Assembly: GCF_001642475.1 (NCBI RefSeq)
Contig: NW_019173961.1
Coordinates: 62,001 to 126,000, forward strand
Direction: 5' to 3'
Length of the DNA stretch: 64,000 bases
DNA from: Fonsecaea monophora
Taxonomy: Eukaryota > Ascomycota > Eurotiomycetes > Chaetothyriales > Herpotrichiellaceae
Both the position numbers and the translations under genes were made by a program. The notes beneath the pieces are model-generated. The model was not told where the DNA came from. It saw nothing but the letters and a program-made list of their open reading frames with translations, and ran no database searches. Positions 55,204-64,000 of the stretch are shown piece after piece (position 1 is the first letter of the stretch; every line of letters begins with the position of its first letter).

Positions 55204-56702
55204 ATGTCCCACAAGAACTCTTCCAAGATGGAGCGCCGAGACGACGACAAAGCGACTAGCACGACTAGTGGCGCGACTCTTGAAGAGCAACTGAGGATGG
55301 CCTCTATAAACGCTGAGCGCAACCGCTTTCCTGACTTTCCTGCCGCTTACACTTATGTTGAACCTCCCGAGACTGACGCAACTGACATCAGACCCTTTCT
55401 CAAAACTCCAAGCGATGAAGAGCAGGCTCTGAGTGCGCATAACACTGACAAGCCACCTTTCTCTCGCCCACCCGAGTCTCCCTCCTCGTCACAAGAGCGT
55501 CAGCCACCTCCCACATCTCGAACTCACTCTTCCATCACATCAGAAGACATGGATCGCCGACTCCGTCAGAACAAGCCACGCTTGTTGCTGATGGGTCAGC
55601 GCAGGTATGATGACTTCAATTCCTTCAATTCTCTCGATCTCCATTCACTGACAACCTCGCAGAAGCGGCAAGTCGTCCATCACCAGCGTTGTCTTCCACA
55701 AGATGCCTCCACAAGAGACCCTTTTCCTCGAATCCACCACTCGTATCCAGAAAGATACAATGCACTCTTTCATGGACTTTCAGGTCTGGGACTTCCCTGG
55801 ACAAATTGACTACTTCGATCCCACGTTTGACACCAATGAAATCTTTTCTGAGATTGGAGCGCTCGTCTGGGTCATCGACGCGCAAGACGACTACAGCGAG
55901 TCGTTGAACCGGTTGACAACCACCATTCTCAACCTCCAGACCACATTCCCTCATGTCAACGTCGAGGTCTTCATCCACAAGATCGACAGCTTGAATGATG
56001 AATTCCGAGCTGAAATCTACCAAGACATTGCTCAACGGGTTGGTGATGACTTGAATGACGCGGGCTACATCAACCCCAACGTCAGCTACCATATGACCTC
56101 CATCTACGACTACTCCATCTTCGAGGCCTTCAGCAAGGTTGTTCAAAAGCTGATTCCTCACCTTGACACTTTGGAGAACCTCATGAACACACTTGTGAAT
56201 AACAGTGGTATGGCCAAAGCCTACCTTTTCGACATCCTCAGCAAGATCTACGTTGCCAGTGACACCAGACCAGTTGACATGGAGGTGTACGAAATGTGTT
56301 CCGACTACATCGACGTCATTGTCGATATCACCGACCTTTACGGGCATGAGCGCAAGCACGGCTTGGTTCTTGGAGAGCAGATGCAGGAAACAGAGTCTTC
56401 CATGACCATCCACGATGGCACCATGATCTATCTCAAGGAGATGAATAGGTAAGATAAACTCACTGCAGACCCCATTCCGTTCTAACACACGACTCAGGTA
56501 TCTCTGCCTCGTCACTGTCATCAAGAACGACGACGCCAAGAACAAGAAGGGGTTGATCGATTACAACTGTCACATTTTCCAAGAGGCCCTGAACCAAGTC
56601 CTGGCACAGGCTTGGAATGCAGAGAAGGCCGCGGGCACCGGGGAGGGTGCGGAGCAGGAGGGCGAGAGCACTGCCCAGCAGGCCGCCCAAGAAGAGAATT
56701 GA
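55204..56702 (+). CDS. GTR2: Rag-type GTPase GTR2 (RagC/D homologue)
   Basis: Exons 55204-55604, 55663-56448 and 56498-56702; 463 aa; introns 58 and 49 nt. GTR2 pairs with GTR1 on the vacuole and passes amino-acid signals to TORC1. The P-loop GQRRSGKSS is split by intron 1 and restored by splicing. DFPGQIDYFD is the switch II region, and FIHKIDSL is the guanine-specificity motif in Rag style. The C-terminal roadblock-like part (YLFDILSKIYVASDT, TDLYGHERKHG) dimerises. About 125 Ser/Pro-rich residues precede the GTPase, which is longer than in yeast. The start is one of two candidate ATGs (55204 or 55231); both keep the domain intact. Confidence 0.93.
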
Positions 56703-57456
56703 AAGGATCGAGCATGCCAGACTGAGTGGACAATGAGAGGGGCTGGAGAATTAGCCAAACGGGCGCAGGCGCTGGCTCGTGCCAGATGTCACAGAAGATA
56801 AACCAGAACGGGACATTCCACATGCACAATCTGAGCTATTGAACTGTGTTACCAATGTTTCCGATCCGTCCATGAAGTGAATCGCGTGGTCCGTACTGTA
56901 GAAACACCCCGCGGACGTTGACTTTGTTTTTCGCCGCCTCGACAACTGTGGATCTTTGCCAAGTCCAGCCTGAATACACTTTGGTCAGACCTGGAATTTT
57001 GTAGCCAGAATGTCACAGTCTCTCATCTACATGCAGACGCGCTTGACCTCTGAAGCAGTAGATCATATCAGTCTTCTGCGTGACGTTGACGGCATCGATT
57101 CTCTCGCCAACGAGCTTCGCCAGACCCAGGAGACCGATAGCGCTGCCCAGAGCCCGACTCGACAGTCACTAAATCCACGCGTCCAATTTTTACGCCTCTC
57201 AGCGATCGTTCGAGGACGGGTGGGTGTGCCTGGAGCAACCCCTCCGTATCAGCCAGTTCCGCCGTCTCTGTACCGTGCGCTGAGTCTCGATCAGGACGAT
57301 AGCGTGGGTCAAGGCGAAGTGAGCAGTCCCTCACCCTTGCGCAATTTCGCTTTGTCGAATTACCCCGTCCGGTATGAGTCACGGCGAGCCGGGCATATAA
57401 AAACGCAGCCGGCAATTGGAGGTTTCTCACGAAAGCTTTTCCACAAAGCCACCAAG
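56703..57456. promoter_or_regulatory. GTR2 3' end and eIF2B gamma upstream region
   Basis: Tandem spacing of 0.75 kb. TGAGTCA lies at 57375-57381 and a TATAAAAA box near 57395-57402, 55-60 nt before the ATG at 57457. Confidence 0.5.
57375..57381. promoter_or_regulatory. TGAGTCA (Gcn4/CpcA-type) site above eIF2B gamma
   Basis: Consensus TGASTCA, 76 nt before the start codon and about 15 nt above the TATA box. Confidence 0.4.
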
Positions 57457-59241
57457 ATGCCTCAGACGGGGTTCCAAGCTCTGATACTGTGCGGTCCGGG
57501 CATCGGGCTCAGCACCTTCACCAGTGTGCCTGCAGAGTATCCCAAGGCCCTCGTTGAAGTCGCAAACCGGCCCATGGTCTGGTATGTTTTGGATTGGTGC
57601 TATCGAATGGGCGTGACAGACATCACCCTTATAACCCCGCCAACATCCAAGGACACGATTGCCGCTGCTCTTGCTCAAAACCCTTACCTCACGTCTCTTC
57701 CGTCGCCTTCGGCCGATCTCCTGGCTCCAGAGTCTCTAGAGTACACAACGCCAACGGCAGAGTTGCTGAGGCTGCCAGAGGTGCAGCATGTGATCAAATC
57801 AGACTTCTTGGTACTTCCCTGTGACCTGATCTGCGATATATCAGGGGACCATTTCTTGGAGACGTATTTTACCAGGCTAGGTGGCCCTGGTGGGATTGGT
57901 GCTACCTCAGGCCTAGACTTTGACACGTCACGAAATGAGCTGCTATCACTTGGAGGTGAACGACGCGGCCGGCGCGGTGGCCTTTCAATATGGTACAACA
58001 CGGCCGATCGGGAGGAGAGCGTCAAAGGCGAAGAATGCGACTTTATGTGTACCTCCAAGCTTGACCCTGAGCACGACCTGCCTCTCTCCAAAACTGCCAC
58101 TATGCAAACCCAGGGAGCACTTCGCAAACTGGTCTGGACGATGCCCATGTCCGAGCTATGGGACCAGTGCGAGGAGGACAAGTCCTGGAAGATTCGACAG
58201 TCACTCCTCCGCAAATATGGCGCAATCAAGTGCATGACCAGATACCGCGACTCACACATCTATTTCTTTCCCTACTGGGTGAAGGAATTTGCCAAGTTCA
58301 ACGAAGACTTTGAGTCCGTCAGCGAAGACCTCGTGGGGACGTGGGCAAAAGCTGAATGGCGCAAACCGAGCTATCGTGCACGATTCGGTGCGCGGAAGAT
58401 ATTCACACACCGTCTCAGCTCTAAAGAGAACGAGGTCCCCTCACATGAACGGCCAATTGAGGAGGAAATCGATTTGTTATCACTGAGCAGTACTCATGTC
58501 ACAAATCATCCCCTGCCCCAGTCTACAGATGCGCCACGCACAGCCCGGCTCGCATCAAGAGTGCGAAGAGACTCGGACGACAGAATCCTCTCCGCAGACA
58601 GCGAATCGCAAGCTTCTGAAGAATCAGGTCATGTGCCGCTCGTTCCTCCCATCCTCTCATACATACTCCCAGCAAGTTCGGACGCACCCTTGGTGCGCCG
58701 GGTGGACAACACTCCCCTCTTACTGTCCGTTTCACTCTCCCTCGCCAAGCTGCCGTCGATAGAAGAATGCCTGGGCAACAAATCAGCAGTGCCACCCTTC
58801 TCTCACCCAGCCAAAATCCATGCTACCGCCACCATCGCACCGAGGGTGACGATATCCCGCTCCGACACGCTCATTGACAGTAATAGCACAATCGCGACCC
58901 AGTGCGTGATCAAGAACAGCGTCATCGGGGCCTCGGTCGCAATCGGCACAGGAAGTCGGATCACAGGCTGTGTGATTATGGATGGCGCAACAATCGGGGA
59001 TAAATGTGTCTTGACAGGTACAGTTGTAGGAAAGAAGGCCAAGATCGGCAACAAGTGCTCGTTGACGAACTGTGAGGTGCAGGATGGAAATGTGGTTGGT
59101 GATGCTACTGAAGGTAAAGGCGAGAAATATCTAGTCGGCGGCTTGGAAGACGAGATGGAGGGCGAAGAGGGGATGGGTTTTGACGATGACACACAGGACG
59201 CGGAGGATGAAGGAGAAGGCCTGAGCCTAGGAGATCCATGA
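57457..59241 (+). CDS. GCD1: Translation initiation factor eIF2B subunit gamma
   Basis: Single exon, 594 aa from ATG 57457. eIF2B is the guanine nucleotide exchange factor for eIF2; gamma and epsilon form the catalytic branch and respond to eIF2 alpha phosphorylation. The N-terminus (QALILCGPGIGLSTF, then YPKALVEVANRPMVWYVLDW) is the nucleotidyltransferase-like domain. The C-terminus is a left-handed beta helix of hexapeptide repeats (IHATATIAPRVTIS through IGDKCVLTGTVVGKKAKIGN). An acidic tail ends the protein. The frame is open and has an ATG at 57010, which would add 149 residues, but the family start and the TATA box favour 57457. Confidence 0.9.
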   Translation: MPQTGFQALILCGPGIGLSTFTSVPAEYPKALVEVANRPMVWYVLDWCYRMGVTDITLITPPTSKDTIAAALAQNPYLTSLPSPSADLLAPESLEYTTPTAELLRLPEVQHVIKSDFLVLPCDLICDISGDHFLETYFTRLGGPGGIGATSGLDFDTSRNELLSLGGERRGRRGGLSIWYNTADREESVKGEECDFMCTSKLDPEHDLPLSKTATMQTQGALRKLVWTMPMSELWDQCEEDKSWKIRQSLLRKYGAIKCMTRYRDSHIYFFPYWVKEFAKFNEDFESVSEDLVGTWAKAEWRKPSYRARFGARKIFTHRLSSKENEVPSHERPIEEEIDLLSLSSTHVTNHPLPQSTDAPRTARLASRVRRDSDDRILSADSESQASEESGHVPLVPPILSYILPASSDAPLVRRVDNTPLLLSVSLSLAKLPSIEECLGNKSAVPPFSHPAKIHATATIAPRVTISRSDTLIDSNSTIATQCVIKNSVIGASVAIGTGSRITGCVIMDGATIGDKCVLTGTVVGKKAKIGNKCSLTNCEVQDGNVVGDATEGKGEKYLVGGLEDEMEGEEGMGFDDDTQDAEDEGEGLSLGDP

Positions 59242-59799
59242 CTGTGATGCGTTAGAAGAGAGTACACTGCGGTATTGTAACTGAATCAACAAATTTGTAG
59301 GGCGCGTGGCCCACTGATGGCATCATCTTACGGCCTACAAAAGTCCGAAGAGGCCAACTGCCCCAGAATTCAGGCGTCTGGCGAAGTGTTTCCCTGATGG
59401 TAGGGAAACAATAATCTACATATGTAGGTAAACATGACTTTCTCGCCTTCACGTGCTTTACATAGCAAGTCTAGGTGTCTTAACATCTGCATTACTTGAA
59501 GTATCTTTTTCAATACTTAGAATGTAGGTATGGATTAGGAAGACTTAGAGCCTGTGCGACGGAAGGTATATTGCACCCCGCACGCCCGCCACCGAGAGAG
59601 CTTCAAGCTGTGGGGAAACCTTCCGCGACGTGATACATAATACTTGCCACCAAGAGTTTCTATCCAACACCTGCCTCTGCTTTGACTACTTTGAAGAGCT
59701 GAGCAATCCTAGCATCGACTGCGACATAGCCTCGACTTAGCATGCGCTGATAATGGTGACTTTTGGGCCTATCTTGATGAATCGCGAATGGATATATGG

Positions 59800-59990
59800 G
59801 ACATGTTGCTCCAAGCATTATAATTACAATATTTCTCGTATCATAATAAGTTATTTGAACTCGAGAAACTCAGAATTTGGTTTTCTAGGAGTTTATAGAG
59901 GATTAAAAGATAATAAAATAAGACTCGAACAAAAAGTGATGACATTATAATGAAATTATATTACGTAAGATAATTAGATTCACTTAATTA
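59800..59990. other. AT-rich island
   Basis: About 26% GC by eye, against near 50% elsewhere. No ORF with protein character and no clear terminal repeats apart from the hairpin at its right end. It may be a small mutated mobile-element relic. Confidence 0.55.
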
Positions 59991-60004
59991 GGCATAGTGC
60001 CTAA
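59988..60004. repeat. Hairpin palindrome at AT-island boundary
   Basis: Seven-base perfect arms, TTAGGCA and TGCCTAA, around a three-base TAG loop. Confidence 0.6.
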
Positions 60005-60163
60005 ACAGGTGCCCTCTTGGCATGGCGGTTTGTCGTTGCCTCCCAACCTTACGACTTAATTCTCACCTTCCTACTCTCTTAACAACCCGACTATCTCTCC
60101 TCCACCACCCGAGGAGAGCCCTATTCGACCGTTTCTAAGCTCGATATTAAATCTATTTCACGA

Positions 60164-62700
60164 ATGAATGCCGAAATCCGGACGTTAACGACTTCCAAGG
60201 CCGGCGCGGGGCCGAACGGGCGGGTAATGGCGGTTACACTGCATGGGGCTGGTTCGGCTCATAAACGCAGTTTCGACCAGACGACAGACAGCGTGGTATG
60301 TAAGGCTTCTGTTCTAAGATCATGCTTATTTTCCTTGAATACCTACTTTGTTCTTAGAGGAGGTTTTCTTTTTTTTTTTCTCTCTTTTTTTTTTAAAGAA
60401 AAAAAGGGACATCTTAAAACCACGCCGAGTCTTGTTGTCTTTCTTTTAAGCAGCACAGAAAGTCGTTGTTATGGCCCACCGTGTTGGGTGGCGGACTGAC
60501 CTCATCCGCCACCCCATATGCGGATCGCGAGTAACATTGCATGACAAAGAAATGCTAACTGTATTGTTTGCCTCTCTAGACAGACACAGGAAGGGTCATA
60601 ATTGAATTATCAGACTCTGACGATGAAGTGAGTTTACTTGTTGTGTGGCTCGCGCTCGCCCAGCCCCGAACCGTGGATGCAGACACGTGTTTCCTCCTTA
60701 CCGCCCAACCTAGAAATTACGCCGCCTACATGGCCACTGACTGATTATTACAGACACCTACGGTATTACATCTCGCAAAGCGGCGAAAATCGCAGACGCC
60801 CGCGGCGGCGGATGGTCCCGAGCGTCGCCTTGGATCCTCACGGTCTCATCCGCCCTCTGAGAATGCCAAGCCTGTCCGACCCGCGACTCCTCCAGCGTCT
60901 TCTTCGGCACGTGATCACGCGAATGGAGCAACGGGTAGTACACCTAAACGCTCGCCGTGGAAGGTCCGTTCAAAATATTCACTGTCAAATGAGAAAGTCA
61001 GAGATCTTGGAAACGGTTCAGGCTTTGCCCACAGTACCGCAGGACGAGACCCACAAACGACGTCCCTACCGACACGGACTGGTGTACAGCCCGAAAGCCG
61101 TGCCAGCTCCATCTTTGGACAGATGAAGTCTGCCATACCGTCTGCGGACAACATGCCTTCCTCTTCAAAACACCGGTTCAGTTCCGTGCAGCCACGGCTA
61201 CAAGATACCGACTGGTCAAAGCGCACCTCTTCTTCTCGTCCGGGGGAATTCGTCATGTCAGAAAAACATGAGAGAACGGCGGCGACTATCCCAAAAAAGG
61301 TCATGAACCCAGGTCATGATCGAGCCAGCCACAGTTCTCCTTCGGAAAAGTTCCGGATCGATATCCCGCGACCAATTTCCGGGTCTAGAATGGCCACTTC
61401 GCAGCCACACCACAACAATGGCGCAAAGATTCAAGTGGTGATTGAAGATCAACGCAAAACCCTTCTCAGGGAATTCCAGGGCCCTTTACCCAAGTCTAAG
61501 GCTCAGATTCAAGCAGAGAAGAATAGGGTCTTCGCACAGTTGCAGCAGTCCACAAAGTTAGCTCGTGAAAACCCCGAACTAGTGGAGAAACTTTTTGGAA
61601 GAACGGGATTTTCGGCCGTGTTCAGCGTCGATGACGACGTCAAGTTTATGCGGGACGCGGCATCGAAGAAGAAGAAAAAGGTAAAGCGCAGCAATATCGG
61701 CTTGGAGATGGAACCTCTTTCCAAGTCACTTCATCAGTTGTCTCTCAACAAAAGCTTGATCCATCCCGCCCGAGCTGCGCGTGATATCCTCACCAGCCGC
61801 TTTGACGAAAGCCTGGACCCACCTTTGACCTTCTCCAACGACATAAATGACAAACGACTTGCTGGCAAATTCCAATTCATCGATCACTATATCATCGGCT
61901 CGAAAGTCAAGGTGGCACCGACCTCGACGAACTCTGGCTGTGATTGCACGAATTGCGCACTATCCACCTGTACCTGCATGACCAAGGAAGTCGAGGGACG
62001 CGCAACCCAGGTGGAAATCTACGTCCGCCGACCCGATGGGATCGTTGTGCTTTCGGATGAGCATATTGCTAGCGTGCTTGGAAACAACGGCGCAGACCGG
62101 CATGAAATAACGGAATGTAATGAACATTGTGGGTGCGGTGACGACTGCTGGAATCGGGTCGTGTGCAAGGGTCGCACCGTTCCCCTTGAAGTTTTCCAGA
62201 CTAAAAAGTGCGGCTGGGGCGTCCGCTCGTCGAAAGATATTGTCAAAGGACAATTCATCGAACGATACCTGGGTGAGGTGATAACCACGGCCGAACTGGA
62301 ACTCCGCGAAGACGCGGTGGAGGAGCACCAACCTAGCTATGCCTATTCGCTGGACTGGTTCAACGATGCCGGCAACAAGGAGCCTTATCAGGTGGATGGC
62401 GTGGACTTTGGGTCTGCCATGCGATTTGTCAATCACAGCTGCAACCCCAATGCTAGGTCTTTCCCTGTGCAGACCCACAGAAAGGATAAGAGGGTGTACG
62501 ACCTCGCCTTCTTCGCCATCAGGGACATCAAGGCTGGCGAGGAGATACGCATCTCGTACCTGAACGACGCCGAACCCGACGACGACGAGCATACCATCTC
62601 GGAGGATTTGGTCAAGTGTCAATGTGGGGAGAACAATTGTCGAGGAATCCTGTGGAGGCCGGGAGTCAAGACCAGACGAAGGAGGCGGAGACAGGAATAA
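60164..62700 (+). CDS. KMT1: Histone H3 lysine 9 methyltransferase (SUV39/Clr4/DIM-5 type)
   Basis: Exons 60164-60295, 60580-60627 and 60754-62700; 708 aa. This enzyme methylates H3K9 to build heterochromatin and, in filamentous fungi, directs DNA methylation. The pre-SET triangular zinc cluster has CDCTNC, CTCM, ECNEHCGCGDDC and a following VCKG; the SET core has GWGVRS, ERYLGEVI and the signature RFVNHSCNPNA; the post-SET is CQCGENNC. The catalytic Tyr region reads RISYLNDAEP. No chromodomain is present, as in DIM-5. Intron 1 (284 nt) is long and carries T and A runs. Exon 2 (48 nt) reads TDTGRVIIELSDSDDE, which resembles a SUMO-interacting motif. All three exons join in frame. Confidence 0.93.
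60364..60405. repeat. T/A homopolymer cluster in KMT1 intron 1
   Basis: Runs of 11 and 10 T, then A runs, inside the 284-nt intron. Confidence 0.6.
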
Positions 62701-64000
62701 CAAGAAATCCATCAGCGCAACGCGGCAACGCAACCTGTCTAAGATTTAAAACTGAGGAGAGATGGCCGAGCTGGGCATATGTATTGATGGGCTCTTGATT
62801 GGGGCTCCTGTTGGCAAGGGGAGTTCGAAGAGCCACGCATGACTTGTTTTCGCCAGCCATGAAATGACGATGATACCCCGGATATGATTGGAGCGTCTGC
62901 AAAAATAAAGGATCAGAGCTTGTTTTGGGAAGGACGGACGGAGTCTACCTTGTACACGGAATACCCACGGTTTCAACAGGGAGGAATGTACTACTACCAC
63001 TCACTCAGAGTGATGACCTTTACCAACCACAGAAAGGAGGGAAGGAAGAGAGGGAGCAAGCAAGCGACGGTAGCTGGCTGGCGTTTTCCACGCGGACGCC
63101 TATTGGGATGTCCTCAAATACTCGGCGCGACGAGCGAGCATGGCAGGCTTAGGGTAGGCTTGGAGCAAGGAGCACGGGATAAAAAGAAAAAAGTGCTTGG
63201 TTGGTTGGTTAGTTGGTTTATCCAATCGATTGAGCGTTTGAGCGAGTGAACGAATGAACGAATGAATGATTAGACGACCCGAACGAGGAAAGAAATACAG
63301 TACTAGCAGTAGTGGTTGTGGTCGGTGCAGTACAATCACACACCGTATTACACGCCATCGCACTTACATTCTATCACACTGCCCATTCATTCATTTCATT
63401 ATATCGCCATCGCCATTACCATTTCATTGATACATGACAGTAAAACACGGTGTCCCGGGTCCCGAGTTACTACTGTGAAAGTCAATCTCGGCCGTTTTCT
63501 TCTTTCCATAGACCTCGTGTAGACCTCGTACCGCACGAGGACCCAAGTACACATACATACATACATCCCTCGCGCTGAACATTTCTACATGTCTCAAGGC
63601 AGATGTTTTATGTGACCTACCTACCTCTATATAGCGAGGCGCACACACGCGAGAGAAAGAGGAAGAGAGAGAACATATACACAGACGCACAAAGAGCCTA
63701 GGGTTACGCATACTAACGTGATATGATATGTATGCTATGCTATCCCTTTTTTTTCCCCCGGCTTCTCTAGGCAGACCGTAGACAAAGGCATGAATAACTG
63801 ATTGTTTAATAAAGGCGGAAAAATCAAGTCCATGTTTATCACTGGCTATGTATATATTATACCATACATCCTGCAGCCACATACCATGTCATGTCGTGTC
63901 ATAGATGTTTACATTATTTGAGTGAAGAAGAGTTATGATGAACAACCAAAATAAATCGCCATTGAATTTCAAAGAATAGTTTCATACCCCAAAAGGGCCC
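62701..64000. other. KMT1 3' region to window end
   Basis: 1.3 kb without a recognised gene. A GAAT-type repeat is near 63240-63270. Minus frame 63882-63424 (152 codons) is open but has no protein character. Confidence 0.45.

Larger units (their letters stand above)
59242..60163. other. eIF2B gamma 3' end, AT-rich island and KMT1 promoter
   Basis: 0.92 kb. It includes an AT-rich stretch from about 59800 to 59990, a perfect hairpin palindrome at 59988-60004, and a pyrimidine-rich leader from 60010 to 60150. Confidence 0.5.

Noticed and set aside
55625..56545. 306-codon minus-strand ORF
   Set aside because: It is antisense to the clear GTR2 GTPase exons and has no recognised motif.
60638..61126. 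162-codon plus ORF overlapping KMT1
   Set aside because: It runs across an intron and then in a frame different from KMT1 exon 3.
61960..62733. 257-codon minus-strand ORF
   Set aside because: It is antisense to the KMT1 pre-SET and SET domains, so open only by codon bias.
1..64000. tRNA genes, rRNA, CRISPR arrays, prokaryotic operons or transposases
   Set aside because: None seen. No T-loop-like GTTCGA boxes in plausible clover leaf context, no spaced repeats, and no transposase motifs.

Overview
The window is nuclear DNA of a filamentous ascomycete (Pezizomycotina). Genes are single-copy eukaryotic housekeeping and regulatory genes on both strands. They are broken by short introns (mostly 46-76 nt) with GTRNGT-type donors, CTRAC branch sites and YAG acceptors. 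The set (separate phytosphingosine hydroxylase, ECM14 pseudo-carboxypeptidase, fused MoaA-MoaC gene, SUV39-type H3K9 methyltransferase) fits Pezizomycotina; an order such as Chaetothyriales/Eurotiomycetes is only a guess. I saw no tRNA or rRNA genes, CRISPR arrays or intact transposons.

Layout. 1-2.2 kb: 5' part of an LCAT-like alpha/beta hydrolase (minus, cut by the window edge). 3.6-5.2 kb: disordered orphan protein (plus). 6.5-8.6 kb: LAMMER kinase (minus). 10.4-12.2 kb: TAF4 (minus), divergent from YSH1/CPSF73 (12.8-15.7 kb, plus). 16.7-18.0 kb: GC-rich short-chain dehydrogenase (plus) followed by a (GA)36 microsatellite. 19.5-22.4 kb: importin beta-1 (minus). 23.4-26.0 kb: APC4 (minus). 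26.9-28.9 kb: glycogen-binding-like (CBM48) protein (minus). 31.2-32.9 kb: ECM14 (minus). 33.8-34.5 kb: TCTP (minus), divergent from SUR2 (35.2-36.6 kb, plus). 37.3-39.5 kb: hypothetical protein (plus). 40.2-43.4 kb (perhaps to 43.8): long-form tRNase Z (minus). 44.3-46.1 kb: MeaB-like bZIP factor (minus), divergent from the molybdopterin precursor gene MOCS1/cnxABC (47.6-50.6 kb, plus). 51.2-53.1 kb: F-box protein (minus). 55.2-56.7 kb: GTR2 Rag GTPase (plus), in tandem with eIF2B gamma (57.5-59.2 kb, plus). 60.2-62.7 kb: H3K9 methyltransferase (plus), preceded by a small AT-rich island.

No new multi-gene system stands out. The most interesting signals are at transcript level. The molybdopterin gene has a splice donor lying inside its Gly-Gly-stop codons, so splicing would switch between a MoaA protein with a free Gly-Gly tail and a MoaA-MoaC fusion, as in animal MOCS1. 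The bZIP gene has a stop-free 54-nt intron exactly between basic region and zipper. tRNase Z has a long open Arg/Ser-rich extension upstream of its first ATG, suggesting a mitochondrial isoform made by near-cognate initiation or an unseen exon. eIF2B gamma has a Gcn4/CpcA-type site and a TATA box inside a 149-codon in-frame upstream extension.

The gene content touches linked processes by chance or design: mRNA 3'-end and tRNA 3'-end maturation (YSH1, tRNase Z), TORC1 and translation control (GTR2, eIF2B gamma, TCTP), and nitrogen regulation (MeaB-like bZIP beside molybdenum cofactor synthesis).
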